The notes beneath the pieces are model-generated. The model did not search any database. It was given only the letters and a program-made list of their open reading frames with translations, and was not told the origin of the DNA. A program made the position numbers and the translations under genes. Of a stretch of DNA of 64,000 bases, positions 50,205 to 57,988 are shown piece by piece; position 1 is the stretch's first letter, and every line of letters starts with the position of its first letter. Source of the DNA: JABDCD01 sp964469525. Its GTDB lineage: Bacteria > Pseudomonadota > Alphaproteobacteria > Rickettsiales > SXRF01. The stretch lies in NCBI GenBank assembly GCA_964469525.1, contig CAYXYU010000006.1, forward strand, positions 44,999 through 108,998, in the 5' to 3' direction.

Positions 50205-50327
50205 AGATCCCCTTGTAAAATCCCGATACTATTAGGATAACCGGCTTTCATTAAGGATTTGTTAATGGATGCGTGATGCAAGCTTGCTTCCGCCCGCTTA
50301 TACCACGCATCCGGATTCCAGGGATTG

Positions 50328-50729
50328 CTACCTGCATGGTCTCTCCACTTCCAGGACCTTGAGCACGCGGCTCTGCTTATTCGGGGTGTACCAGGTAATG
50401 CTCTGGCCGACATACATGCCGATTAGAGCCGCACCTATGGGCGACAGAATCGAGATATTCCCCTTGGTAATATTAGCTTCATGCGGATATACGAGGGTCA
50501 CCCTGTGCTTCTGTCCGGTCTCCATGTCCTCGAAAGTTAGCGTGGAATGCATAGTCACCACGTTCGGGACCGGCTCACTGCTTATGAGGATGTGGGCACG
50601 CCCCAATTCGCGCTCCAGGTATTCCAATACTGGATTCGCACTTTCTCTTTCGAAACTGCTGATCAGATCCTCGAGAAGATCAATGGTATCAGCTTGAATC
50701 GCGATTTCCGGCAATTGTTCTTTGTTCAT
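50328..50729 (-). CDS. rnk: Rnk-like nucleoside diphosphate kinase regulator
   Basis: The ATG at 50729 gives 133 residues; an ATG at 50744 adds five. The body has LPEIAIQADTIDLLEDLISS, then TFEDMETGQKHRVTLVYPHE and the GreA/GreB-like C-domain ISILSPIGAALIGMYVGQSI with a Y/W-rich end. Rnk proteins bind RNA polymerase or NDK. The N-terminal coil is shorter than in GreA, which favours Rnk. Family is secure; cellular role in this organism is not shown. Confidence 0.9.
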   Translation of the reverse strand: MNKEQLPEIAIQADTIDLLEDLISSFERESANPVLEYLERELGRAHILISSEPVPNVVTMHSTLTFEDMETGQKHRVTLVYPHEANITKGNISILSPIGAALIGMYVGQSITWYTPNKQSRVLKVLEVERPCR

Positions 50730-51069
50730 AACATTATGCTCCATGAAATAAATGAGTGAGGAACTTCAAAGGAAGTTCATGAGATGAAATGGAATAGATT
50801 TGATGGAAGAGCCCCGGCGAAAATATTAAGCGGCGAAAGCCGGGGCGAAAGCGAGTTCGGGCGAAGCCAAGGATTTGAAATCCTGACGCAAGATGTCACG
50901 ATAGATCAAAGAATCGCCAATAATCAGCATGGCCTTATTCTAGCAAAAATTGGTTGTCTGGTCAAATTGCACCTCCACGGCTTTGTCCCATCTGCAACAA
51001 ATGTGGGATAGGCTTTCCCAGCACGGAAAACCATCGAAATTTTAGCATTATCCGGCCTAGGTTGCAGAC
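50730..51069. other. Intergenic stretch with one unsupported ORF
   Basis: This stretch of about 340 bases between rnk and the glycosylase holds a plus-strand open frame (50784-51011, 75 codons) with no domain character. I see no convincing RNA gene, repeat or terminator here. Confidence 0.4.
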
Positions 51070-51801
51070 ATGCCTGAAGGCCCTTCCATTGTTATCCTGA
51101 AAGAGCTGGCTGCGCCATTTAAGGGAAAGATCGTGCTTGCCGCTACCGGCAATGCCAAGATGGAAAAAGAGCGCGTGGTGGGCCAGGCGGTGCTGGATAT
51201 CAAAAGCTGGGGCAAGCATTTCCTGATCTGCTTCAAGTCATGCACCATCCGCATCCATTTCATGCTGTTTGGCTCCTACCGCATCAATGAGGAACGTGAC
51301 ATGCAGCCGCGCCTGAGCCTCAGATTCAAAAACGGCGTCATGAATTTCTATGCCTGCTCGGTGAGAATCCTGGAGGGCGACCTCGACGCGGTCTATGACT
51401 GGTCAGCCGATGTCATGTCGGACCGCTGGAACCCGAAAGCGGCAAAAAAGAAACTGCTAGAGCAGCCGCAGATGCTGGTCTGCGATGCGCTGCTGGATCA
51501 GCATATCTTCGCCGGCTCGGGGAATATCATCAAGAATGAAGTCCTGTTTCGCATCCGCGTGCATCCGAAATCCACCATCGGGACCCTCCCCGCCCGCAAG
51601 CTGAACGAAATGATCCGCGAAGTCAGGAATTACAGCTTTGATTTCCTGAAATGGAAAAAAGCCTATGTCCTGCGGAAACACTGGCTGGCCCACACCAAAA
51701 CCACCTGCCCGCGCTGCCATATTCCTTTGCTCAAGGAGTATATGGGCAGGCACCGCCGCCGCACGTTTTATTGCAGGAAGTGTCAGAGGTTATACGGGTA
51801 G
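51070..51801 (+). CDS. Fpg/Nei-family DNA glycosylase
   Basis: This 243-residue protein starts MPEGPSIVILKELAAPFKGK, with the catalytic Pro2-Glu3. HFLICFKSCTIRIHFMLFGS, then ALLDQHIFAGSGNIIKNEVL (the helix-two-turn-helix) and a C-terminal zinc finger with the two Cys pairs CPRC and CRKC follow. It cuts oxidised bases and the strand. Overall it is nearer endonuclease VIII-like (Nei) enzymes than MutM because of the short loop after the N-terminus, but the subfamily is uncertain. Confidence 0.92.
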   Translation: MPEGPSIVILKELAAPFKGKIVLAATGNAKMEKERVVGQAVLDIKSWGKHFLICFKSCTIRIHFMLFGSYRINEERDMQPRLSLRFKNGVMNFYACSVRILEGDLDAVYDWSADVMSDRWNPKAAKKKLLEQPQMLVCDALLDQHIFAGSGNIIKNEVLFRIRVHPKSTIGTLPARKLNEMIREVRNYSFDFLKWKKAYVLRKHWLAHTKTTCPRCHIPLLKEYMGRHRRRTFYCRKCQRLYG

Positions 51802-51824
51802 AGAGTGGTGGTCCCCAAGGCGAC

Positions 51825-51836
51825 TAACCTCGAACC
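51825..51836. repeat. 12-bp direct repeat, left copy
   Basis: TAACCTCGAACC occurs here and again at 52138-52149. Both copies follow a TGGTGG-type stretch that recalls the reverse complement of a tRNA 3' end. They bracket the 74-aa membrane gene at 51891-52115. Confidence 0.4.
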
Positions 51837-51890
51837 AAGTGCATCAATTTAATCAGGCGTTACAGCATATGGCAGATTGCTGCTAGATCA

Positions 51891-52115
51891 CTAAAATTTG
51901 CTGTATACCCATATGATAATTCCCGCAACGCCAACCATACCCAGAATAAGCATATCCATGTTTCTGGGTGGCTGCTTAGATAGTCCTTGTCGAATAATCC
52001 TTACAATCAAATATGGAACAACAACGGCAAAAACAAATAAACCAGATAAATAAATATCGTCCCTGTAATACCTATTCCATCCATACCACCTCTTTAGCGG
52101 TTCTATTTCAGTCAA
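51891..52115 (-). CDS. Small two-helix membrane protein, 74 aa
   Basis: This 74-residue protein (MTEIEPLKRWYGWNRYYRDD) has two hydrophobic segments at about residues 24-42 (LSGLFVFAVVVPYLIVRIIR) and 54-72 (MDMLILGMVGVAGIIIWVYS). It is AT-rich like the right-hand neighbour genes. It lies between the two copies of a 12-bp direct repeat. Unknown function. Confidence 0.6.
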   Translation of the reverse strand: MTEIEPLKRWYGWNRYYRDDIYLSGLFVFAVVVPYLIVRIIRQGLSKQPPRNMDMLILGMVGVAGIIIWVYSKF

Positions 52116-52118
52116 GGT

Positions 52119-52131
52119 ATGGTGGGCGGTA
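52119..52131. repeat. 13-bp copy of the tRNA-Val 3' end (candidate att half)
   Basis: ATGGTGGGCGGTA is identical to 53633-53645, which covers the CCA end and acceptor stem of tRNA-Val. The two copies bracket the small membrane protein and LPO_1073-like genes. No integrase is seen. Confidence 0.45.
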
Positions 52132-52236
52132 TTGGAATAACCTCGAACCGAGGGTATGAGTTTTTAGAAGGATTGCAATGGTTAAGAAATGCCATTAGAT
52201 TCTACTAATCGGCAACTTAATAGTAAAGATTTACAA

Positions 52237-52443
52237 ATGGAAAGCGTCATTATTTGGGTATCAGAAAATAAGGAGTGGCTGTTTAGTGGCTTGGGTTGCA
52301 CTGTACTGTTGTTAATTGTTGGAATATTCAAAAAACACAAGGGCAGATCGAGCTCAATGACCCAAAAATCAGGTAATAGTTCAACTAATATTCAGGTGGG
52401 AGGTAATTTTACCGTTGGAGAAACAAAACCAAAGAAGCGGTGA
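52237..52443 (+). CDS. Small membrane protein with NKEWLFSG and STNIQ motifs
   Basis: The ATG at 52237 gives 68 residues (MESVIIWVSENKEWLFSGLG); a start at 52189 is less likely. One membrane helix (SGLGCTVLLLIVGIFKK) is followed by a short polar linker and SGNSSTNIQVGGNFTVGE. Small proteins with 'NKEWLFSG' plus a single helix and an 'STNIQ.G' tail are known near defence-type genes. Its end overlaps the start of the LPO_1073-like gene by 29 nt, so they are coupled. Role inferred only. Confidence 0.7.
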   Translation: MESVIIWVSENKEWLFSGLGCTVLLLIVGIFKKHKGRSSSMTQKSGNSSTNIQVGGNFTVGETKPKKR

Positions 52444-53455
52444 TCATTCCACCAACATTCAGTCTGGGCAATTAACAGTTAATGTTGGCATTTCCTACGC
52501 GGAAGCGCGCCAAATTTCACTAGACGTGATGAAAAGCGAGTTGGCGCCACTTACACAAGTGGCGTTTAATACTGCTGTAAGTCGTATAGAAGAATACGGC
52601 GATAAATTACTATCAAAAATTCAAGAGCGAAATCCAGCTGCCGTCCAGTCCTTTACTGACCCTGCCATCCAATTTGCACTAAAAGATGCACAAAAGGAAT
52701 ATGCCAAAACCGGAGATAATGATCTTGCTGAAGTAACGATAGATCTTTTGATAGATCGTATGCAGTGCGAGAAACGAGACCGCGTTTCGCTAGTGCTTGA
52801 TGATGCACTAGGTAAAGCTACTAAACTTACATCAGGCGACTTGGATGCACTCTCCGTTGCCTTCTTATTCAAAGACTCAAAAAGAGTTGATCTAAACAAT
52901 CACACAAAACTTTTAGCGTTTTTGGATTTCGTTAAGCAATTTTCTGTGAATGCCTCCACCAGTAATGCATCATTCCAATATATTGAATCACTTGGGTGCG
53001 CCTCTTTGATGCAGTTCTCTGGAATTTCTTTATGTGAAGTACTGCGCAAAAGCTATCCTGGGCTCTTTGCAAAAGGATTTAGTCAGGAAGAAATCCCGGA
53101 TTCTTTTCCTCAAGCAATCCGTCAGAAAATAATTATTCCGTGTTTAAGCAACCCTAACTTGTTCCAAATCAATGCACTTGACGATTCGCGTGTTGAGCAA
53201 CTAATCCAATCTGGAGATTTACCCGAAGACATCAAGCCTCAAATGCTGGATTATTTGAACAATCGGTGCATGAATGATGAAGAGCTAAAAGATAAGGTAT
53301 TAGCGTTAAACTCGGAATTTCTGCAGATATTTGACTATTGGAACAACACAATCATCAAACAACTACGTTTAACAAGTACCGGTATTATGCTTGCACATGC
53401 GAACATACGTAGAAGGACTAATGAGAAGTATGATTTATCTATTTGGATAAATTAG
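52415..53455 (+). CDS. LPO_1073/Vpar_1526 family-like protein
   Basis: This 346-residue protein starts at a TTG at 52415; there is no ATG before residue 38. It opens RSGDHSTNIQSGQLTVNVGI and SYAEARQISLDVMKSELAPL. FTDPAIQFALKDAQKEYAKT and GDNDLAEVTIDLLIDRMQCE follow. The rest is helical and ends with LTSTGIMLAHANIRRR. This series agrees with what I recall of the LPO_1073/Vpar_1526 family of unknown function, found sporadically in accessory DNA. The N-terminal STNIQ motif is shared with the coupled small membrane protein. The gene is clearly AT-richer than its neighbours. Confidence 0.75.
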   Translation: MEKQNQRSGDHSTNIQSGQLTVNVGISYAEARQISLDVMKSELAPLTQVAFNTAVSRIEEYGDKLLSKIQERNPAAVQSFTDPAIQFALKDAQKEYAKTGDNDLAEVTIDLLIDRMQCEKRDRVSLVLDDALGKATKLTSGDLDALSVAFLFKDSKRVDLNNHTKLLAFLDFVKQFSVNASTSNASFQYIESLGCASLMQFSGISLCEVLRKSYPGLFAKGFSQEEIPDSFPQAIRQKIIIPCLSNPNLFQINALDDSRVEQLIQSGDLPEDIKPQMLDYLNNRCMNDEELKDKVLALNSEFLQIFDYWNNTIIKQLRLTSTGIMLAHANIRRRTNEKYDLSIWIN

Positions 53456-53612
53456 ACATAGAACCAGTCTGTAATCTCCCCAAAGCAGCGCCCTCGCTCG
53501 ATTTTTTTCCTCCAAAGTCGCACGCATTCCATTTCGGTATCAACGCAGCAAAATGTTCGAACAAAAACCTAGAACCCTAGGGATTTCCTGCTGGAAAGGG
53601 ACTCGATATACC

Positions 53613-53635
53613 CATGACTGACGAAGTCAGTCATG
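53613..53635. other. Perfect 10-bp hairpin touching the tRNA-Val 3' end
   Basis: CATGACTGAC, loop GAA, GTCAGTCATG. The right arm includes two bases of the encoded CCA of tRNA-Val (minus strand). It could act as a 3' trailer hairpin for tRNA processing, or mark an insertion junction. There is no T run for a simple terminator. Confidence 0.5.
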
Positions 53636-53710
53636 GTGGGCGGTAGAAGACTCGAACTTCCGACCTCCACGATGTCAACGTGGCGCTCTAACCAACTGAG
53701 CTAACCGCCC
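53634..53710 (-). tRNA. tRNA-Val (GAC anticodon)
   Basis: The minus strand gives GGGCGGTTAGCTCAGTTGG and folds as a full cloverleaf. The acceptor stem GGGCGGT pairs with ACCGCCC, the anticodon loop is TTGACAT (anticodon GAC), the T loop contains TTCGA, and a CCA is encoded. The 77 bases include that CCA. Confidence 0.95.
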
Positions 53711-53801
53711 GTACCGGTCATAAAAAAGAGGGGAATTGATACCAGCAAATGTGCTGGGTGCGCAAGCAGATTATGGTTGTAAATAAGGCAGTACGGCCCT
53801 G

Positions 53802-54245
53802 TCAGGCCGCCGCGATGGCGGCAATTCCCGACGCCGGCCGGTCCATTTTCAGCTCGTTGCGGATTTTCCGCTCGAGTTCTTTCGGCATCGGGTAGGGCTT
53901 CGCCAGGTTGATGTTGAGAATCACCGCCGCCGTTTCAAGCAGGGACACCGCCGCCACCTGCCGGTCAGCGCGGTAAACATCGCGAATATGGCCAAGCGCC
54001 CAGGCCATATCTTCAATGGATACGGCGGCGGTCTGATCGGTATACTTGAGGCGGCTGACGATGGATTTGGCTTCCCGAAGCTCCGCATATTCGCGTGAAG
54101 ATTTGCCCTTAAGGCGCCAGGGCATGAGGAATTCGTTGGTCAATTTGCTATTGAGGACCTCGAGGGCATACCCCAGGGCATTGCCCAGTTCGAGATAGGC
54201 CTGTTCTAATTGCTGCGGCGCAATATATTTAGGCGTTGCGGTCAT
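53802..54245 (-). CDS. Helical hypothetical protein, 147 aa
   Basis: This 147-residue protein has LEQAYLELGNALGYALEVLN, then LKGKSSREYAELREAKSIVS. AVSIEDMAWALGHIRDVYRA and LLETAAVILNINLAKPYPMP follow. It looks like a soluble helical bundle with no membrane segment or known motif. GC content matches the chromosomal average. It lies between the two tRNA genes. Not recognised. Confidence 0.6.
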   Translation of the reverse strand: MTATPKYIAPQQLEQAYLELGNALGYALEVLNSKLTNEFLMPWRLKGKSSREYAELREAKSIVSRLKYTDQTAAVSIEDMAWALGHIRDVYRADRQVAAVSLLETAAVILNINLAKPYPMPKELERKIRNELKMDRPASGIAAIAAA

Positions 54246-54543
54246 AAATCCCTCCCTGGACTTTATTTATTCTTAGTATTCTTATTTCTTATTGGGGAAA
54301 AAACCACTAGCATAAAAAATCGAAAAAATCCAGCGTTAGTATTTTTATACCTTTTTTATGCACAATTTATACACAGGCGGGCGGCATGCTGCCATGCACA
54401 CTTACTCTGAATCCTTTACACCCCATGGCCTCTGTTTTGCTCCAACTGGATTGGGGATTGCAAATCAACATTCCTCTCGTTAATGATGCCCCAGGGTGCG
54501 GTTTGCATTTCGTTTGCAAGTTCGCCGGAGAAATATTTATTAA
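54246..54543. other. Intergenic stretch upstream of tRNA-Arg
   Basis: It holds an A/T-rich segment (54270-54370) and then a GC-richer one leading into tRNA-Arg. A short inverted GCGGCATG / CATGC element lies near 54382. Apparent ORFs here are shadows of the tRNA. No gene is supported. Confidence 0.4.
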
Positions 54544-54620
54544 GTACCCGTAGCTCAACTGGATAGAGCAGCGGCCTTCTAAGCCGCAGGTTGTGGGTTC
54601 GAGTCCCGCCGGGTACGCCA
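54544..54620 (+). tRNA. tRNA-Arg (TCT anticodon)
   Basis: The gene starts GTACCCGTAGCTCAACTGG, has the anticodon loop CTTCTAA (TCT, reads AGA/AGG) and the T loop TTCGAGT, and closes with CGGGTAC plus GCCA. Acceptor GTACCCG pairs fully. It is 77 bases including the encoded CCA. Its 3' end matches a fragment at 57121. Confidence 0.95.
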
Positions 54621-54623
54621 GTT

Positions 54624-54758
54624 CTAAGCCGCTGGCTCACGTTTGTACATCTCAGCCATAGCTTCATCGAGCGTGAGTTGACCGCGCAGCGCGGTGAAGC
54701 CGTTACTCCCAGCATCAGTTGAGTATCCCAGTCGTTTTACTGTTTCCAGGTCAATGCC
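54624..54758 (-). pseudogene. 44-codon in-frame tail after the permease stop
   Basis: After the permease's TAA at 54759-54761 the same frame continues open for 44 codons to a TAG. It encodes ETVKRLGYSTDAGSNG and FTALRGQLTLDEAMAEMYKR. The 'LRGQLTLDEAM' step recalls the C-terminal part of MiaA-type tRNA modification enzymes, but no start or upstream domain exists. It may be a remnant of a gene cut off during island formation at tRNA-Arg. Confidence 0.25.
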
Positions 54759-55541
54759 TTAAGATCGGGTCCTTAAAGCACACCTGCAACCAATTGTTAC
54801 TAGTGCGTAAGCCAGCACAATTACCGGCCCGGCTGGCGAATCAATGAGGGAGGAGGCCAAGATGCCGATAAGTACCGATGCAACGCCACATCCCCATGCC
54901 GTTCGTTGCTCGTTCCGCGTTCCAGCTGCCGCCAGCGCTGGAAGGATAAGGCTGGCGAAAACGACATAGACGCCGACAAGCTGCACCGACGATGTAATCG
55001 CCGCTGCAAAGACCGCATAGAACCACACCCCGCGCCGAAACCGCTGTGGCCAGATAAACCACAGTGCTAGGATCAGCGCATATATAGGCGCATGGACAAG
55101 GACATCTTGCCAAGTCACGAAGAGGATTTGTCCTGACAAGAGATGCTGTACCTCCTCGCCGCCATGCGGGCGATCAGCAAGAAGCAACAATGCCATCGAC
55201 GCCGCCAGCACAAAACCGCAGCCGATAATGGCTTCCTGCTGGGAAGGCCACCGTCGTTCAACAAGACTAAAGGCCGAAGCAGCCGCGAGCGCGCAGAGGA
55301 GCGCCAGGCTTTGCGCTGCCCACCAGGAAGGCTCGCTCCACAGCAGGGAGGCGATGACGACGCCAAGTCCCGCAATCTGAGCGATGGCAAGGTCGATAAA
55401 AATAATACCGCGCTTAAGCACTTCGATGCCCAGCGGCGCATGGGTAAGCGCAATCATGAGGCCAGCTGCTAAAGCTGGCCCCACGATTTCCACTGTCCCG
55501 GCGTCAATGTGCGCCACGATTGGTTGCCGGTCGGTGCCCAT
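54759..55541 (-). CDS. ZnuB-type metal ABC transporter permease (N-terminus uncertain)
   Basis: The open frame is 260 codons. The family N-terminus (VEIVGPALAAGLMIALTHAP) begins at a GTG at 55493; the sixteen residues before it come from porin DNA. The body has GIEVLKRGIIFIDLAIAQIA, then seven hydrophobic helices and VQLVGVYVVFASLILPALAA. This is the ABC-3 (zinc/manganese) permease family. The matching ATPase and binding protein are not in the window. The start lies inside the end of the porin gene in another frame, which suggests a deletion junction. Confidence 0.85.
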   Translation of the reverse strand: MGTDRQPIVAHIDAGTVEIVGPALAAGLMIALTHAPLGIEVLKRGIIFIDLAIAQIAGLGVVIASLLWSEPSWWAAQSLALLCALAAASAFSLVERRWPSQQEAIIGCGFVLAASMALLLLADRPHGGEEVQHLLSGQILFVTWQDVLVHAPIYALILALWFIWPQRFRRGVWFYAVFAAAITSSVQLVGVYVVFASLILPALAAAGTRNEQRTAWGCGVASVLIGILASSLIDSPAGPVIVLAYALVTIGCRCALRTRS

Positions 55542-56497
55542 GTATAGCGAACATCAGCAGCATAGAGATGAGTATCGCCGGTGAAATTCACCACGTCTTC
55601 GTTGCTCAGACGTCCGCCAGTATCACCGGACAGCACATAACCTCCGACGCGCCAGTTTTGGTTATCGCCGATATCACCGCCAACGCGAGCAAATCCTGAC
55701 CATGCCCCAATGCCGTCACCACTAGCGCTACCGAAGGGATAGTCATCGCCACGGAAGATGCCGCCGCCAACTTCAGAATAAAAATTGGTTGGAAGAATAT
55801 AGGTAAATTCAACACCATCGTCGTTGAAGGCATTGTCGAGAAATACACGGTACGGCAATGGACGGTCAGCAAAGTCATCCGCATGGGTGTGATGCTCATT
55901 TAAGTAACCCAGCGTCCATAAGGCACGTCCGGCTTTAAGTGTAGCGCCGGTGGGTAAGCCCATTCCTGGCAGCGTCTGCACAAGGGCTTCTTCGAGCTCG
56001 ATTTCGGTTTCACCGTCATGCTCGGCAATAGCCGCCGTAGCGCTTCCATAAAATTTATCATCCACATTGGCTGAAAAATTGAGTTCGGTATGCTCAACCG
56101 AAAGCCCCCCTTTACCACGCTCACCTTCGTGTCCGACGGCAAAACCGGCTATGTCGCCTTCATCCTCGGAAAACGAGCGATATTGCCCATTCAGAATGAC
56201 TCCGATGGACGGATTGAAGCTATTGTTGCGGATATCACGCGACGTAGTTGCAGGCGTTACGGATGACTGCCGGGCTGGTGCAGGCCCAGCAGCGGGGGCC
56301 AGTGCAGCATTCGTCTTAGTCCGTTCGACCTCAGAAAGCTTCTTTTCCAAATCGGTAATGCGGCTTTCATAGGCTTGTCGTATGGCCTGAATCTCTTTAC
56401 GTAAGGCAGCTACATCCGCATCGGACGCAGCATAAGCAGGAATAATGGTAGTGGAAAGCAGCGTGGCCAGCACCACGCCGTAAGATAGCGTTTTCAT
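55469..56497 (-). CDS. Porin-like outer membrane protein, probably 3'-truncated
   Basis: The ATG at 56497 has AGAGG upstream and gives 342 residues. A signal peptide (MKTLSYGVVLATLLSTTIIP, then AYAAS) is followed by a coiled-coil (DVAALRKEIQAIRQAYESRI) and an Ala/Pro linker. A beta-barrel region follows (SFNPSIGVILNGQYRSF, NFSANVDDKFYGSATAAIAE, TGATLKAGRALWTLGYLNEH). Members of this type accompany metal-uptake operons. The last residues (LTPGQWKSWGQL) do not form a barrel strand with the usual aromatic end, and this part overlaps the permease. The gene seems cut at its 3' end. Confidence 0.8.
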   Translation of the reverse strand: MKTLSYGVVLATLLSTTIIPAYAASDADVAALRKEIQAIRQAYESRITDLEKKLSEVERTKTNAALAPAAGPAPARQSSVTPATTSRDIRNNSFNPSIGVILNGQYRSFSEDEGDIAGFAVGHEGERGKGGLSVEHTELNFSANVDDKFYGSATAAIAEHDGETEIELEEALVQTLPGMGLPTGATLKAGRALWTLGYLNEHHTHADDFADRPLPYRVFLDNAFNDDGVEFTYILPTNFYSEVGGGIFRGDDYPFGSASGDGIGAWSGFARVGGDIGDNQNWRVGGYVLSGDTGGRLSNEDVVNFTGDTHLYAADVRYTWAPTGNQSWRTLTPGQWKSWGQL

Positions 56498-56573
56498 GGA
56501 TAACCTCTTTTCGTGATTGAATACGGACAAGCGCACCCCCCTCAGGAGCGGCGCTTTTTAAACGGTATTGCTA

Positions 56574-56876
56574 TTAGGAAAAGAGGTGGAGAGGAGGTGC
56601 GCGTGGGAAAGCAGGACGGTAGGCTTCTTCCTTATGGAAGGAGGTCAGTGTGGCAGGAAGCGGGACCGCAGATGCCACTTCGAGCTGCATGACAGGGGCT
56701 GATGGCAATCCCGGAGCCTTAGTATGCTCGGAAAAGAGCTGTATGTCGCAGGCTGCGCCATGATGTTTGTGCTGCTCAGGCCCGAACTCTGCCGTATGCA
56801 AGGCAACCGACAACTGCGCGGCCAGAAAGAAGGCCACGGTAAGGAAGCGTAATAGATAAAGTCGGGTTACTTGCAT
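56574..56876 (-). CDS. Small secreted His-containing protein of a metal-uptake block
   Basis: This 100-residue protein has an N-terminal hydrophobic segment (LLRFLTVAFFLAAQLSVALH), then HTAEFGPEQHKHHGAACDIQ with several His and one Cys. It ends in PRAPPLHLF. The 'H.AEFG..QH.HHG..C' step and the RAPP ending fit short proteins that accompany zinc-type ABC permeases and porins. It lies upstream of the porin gene in the same direction and is likely part of the same operon. Function unknown; a metal-binding role is inferred. Confidence 0.65.
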   Translation of the reverse strand: MQVTRLYLLRFLTVAFFLAAQLSVALHTAEFGPEQHKHHGAACDIQLFSEHTKAPGLPSAPVMQLEVASAVPLPATLTSFHKEEAYRPAFPRAPPLHLFS

Positions 56877-57120
56877 GGCCTCACCATAAAAACATTTATG
56901 ATTGATGGCAAGTTTCTATCAGTATTCTCTGTTCCAGAGAAGTTGGTTTGCGCGCCGGTTTGCAGTCTCCTGCCTAAACAGCACTTTGTAAGGTTAAAGG
57001 CTTTATCACTCTGTTACACTTTTCACCTGTCGTAAGACTGCTTCCGTCTTCGCTAAGAACGGTGTAATTAGGTGCGAGTAAGCGCAATGGCGTTAAACCC
57101 GGGAGCAAAATGATTTGCCT
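56877..57120. other. Intergenic stretch with no supported gene
   Basis: It contains the start region of the metal block and low-complexity sequence. The only long frame (56974-57168, minus) is the antisense of the tRNA fragment. A 9-bp hairpin (GGGAGCAAA / TTTGCCTCCC, with one unpaired base) lies at 57102-57124, just before the tRNA fragment. Confidence 0.4.
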
Positions 57121-57172
57121 CCCTTCTAATCTAAGCTGTAGGTCGTGAGTTCGAATCTCGCCGGGCACGCCA
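57121..57172 (+). pseudogene. 3' half of a tRNA, probable tRNA-Arg remnant
   Basis: The sequence runs CTTCTAATCTAAGC, then AGGTCGTGAGTTCGAATCTC and GCCGGGCACGCCA. T loop, T stem, 3' acceptor strand and CCA are intact, but the anticodon arm is disrupted and no matching 5' half (GTGCCCG) is found in place. It resembles the 3' half of tRNA-Arg(TCT) at 54544 but is not identical, so it may come from a related gene. Confidence 0.6.
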
Positions 57173-57360
57173 GTTTTCGTTTATCAGAGCCTTATTTCTT
57201 CTCCCTGACTCGTAATGGCAACTTAATCCGAATCTGGATAGGGTCTTCTTCCAAGTATTTCTCAAAGCGTAGCCCGGAGAGTTCGATAGCATCGATCTAA
57301 TCGGAGTCGCCCCGGTGGAATGCTTTGCATCTGTCTGATTTAACTAATTATGGAGATTTT

Positions 57361-57981
57361 ATGGCTAGAAGCACAAGCAGCAGAAGCTCGCGTGCCCAAT
57401 CCCGGGAACGTGATGAAGAAGGCCGTTTCGTTAGCGAAGATGACGATAACCGCCGTTCCTCCCGTTCGAGCCGCAGCTCACAGTACGAAGATGATGAAGA
57501 TGAATACGGCAATGGACGTTCACGTTCAAGCCGTGGTTCGTCATCGCGCTCCAGCCGCAGCTCAAGGGACTACGACGATGATGAGGATGATTATCGTTCC
57601 TCGCGGCGCTCGAGCCGCGGCCGTTCATCCAGTTATGAGGATGAGGACGAGGACGACTATCGTTCATCGCGTCCCGGCCGCCGCAGCAGCAGCCGTTACG
57701 AAGATGAGGATGAGGACGAGGGCAGTTACTCTGGCTCTTCCTCCCGGCGCCGCTCTTCACGCGGGCGCAGTCAGGGCGGCTGGTTTGGCGATACGGAAGG
57801 CCATTCCCGCGCCGCTCGCGAAGGCTGGCAAAATCCCGGACATGGGGACAGCGGCTGGTTTGGCGATCCGGAAGGTCATTCCCGTGCTGCCCGCGAGGGG
57901 TGGGAACGTGGACATCGCGGACAACGGAGCAGCAGGTATGATGACGAACGTTCCTCACGCCGCCGCAGCTCCAACTACTAG
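57361..57981 (+). CDS. Low-complexity SR/acidic protein with GWFGDPEGHSRAAREGW repeats
   Basis: This 206-residue protein starts at the ATG at 57361, with GGAG upstream. Residues 1-135 alternate Arg/Ser blocks (RSSRSSRSSQ, SRGSSSRSSRSS) with Asp/Glu/Tyr blocks (YEDDEDEY, YEDEDEDDY), so charge is periodically segregated. A C-terminal region has two copies of GWFGDtEGHSRAAREGW-type repeats at about residues 149-190, which resemble general-stress repeat motifs. The protein is predicted to be disordered. It heads a run of five small genes on the same strand. The function is unknown; stress, desiccation or phase separation would fit. Confidence 0.75.
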   Translation: MARSTSSRSSRAQSRERDEEGRFVSEDDDNRRSSRSSRSSQYEDDEDEYGNGRSRSSRGSSSRSSRSSRDYDDDEDDYRSSRRSSRGRSSSYEDEDEDDYRSSRPGRRSSSRYEDEDEDEGSYSGSSSRRRSSRGRSQGGWFGDTEGHSRAAREGWQNPGHGDSGWFGDPEGHSRAAREGWERGHRGQRSSRYDDERSSRRRSSNY

Positions 57982-57988
57982 GGACGAA

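Noticed and set aside
50784..51011. 75-codon plus-strand ORF between rnk and the glycosylase
   Set aside because: There is no domain or convincing composition; kept only as a remark on the intergenic stretch.
54416..54715. Minus-strand ORF containing GGTRTHNLRLRRPLLYPVEL
   Set aside because: It is the antisense reading of tRNA-Arg(TCT); this 'TRTHNLRLRRP' phrase is a well-known artefact of tRNA genes.
56974..57168. Minus-strand ORF beginning MPGEIRTHDLQLRL
   Set aside because: It is the antisense reading of the 3' tRNA fragment at 57121-57172, not a protein gene.
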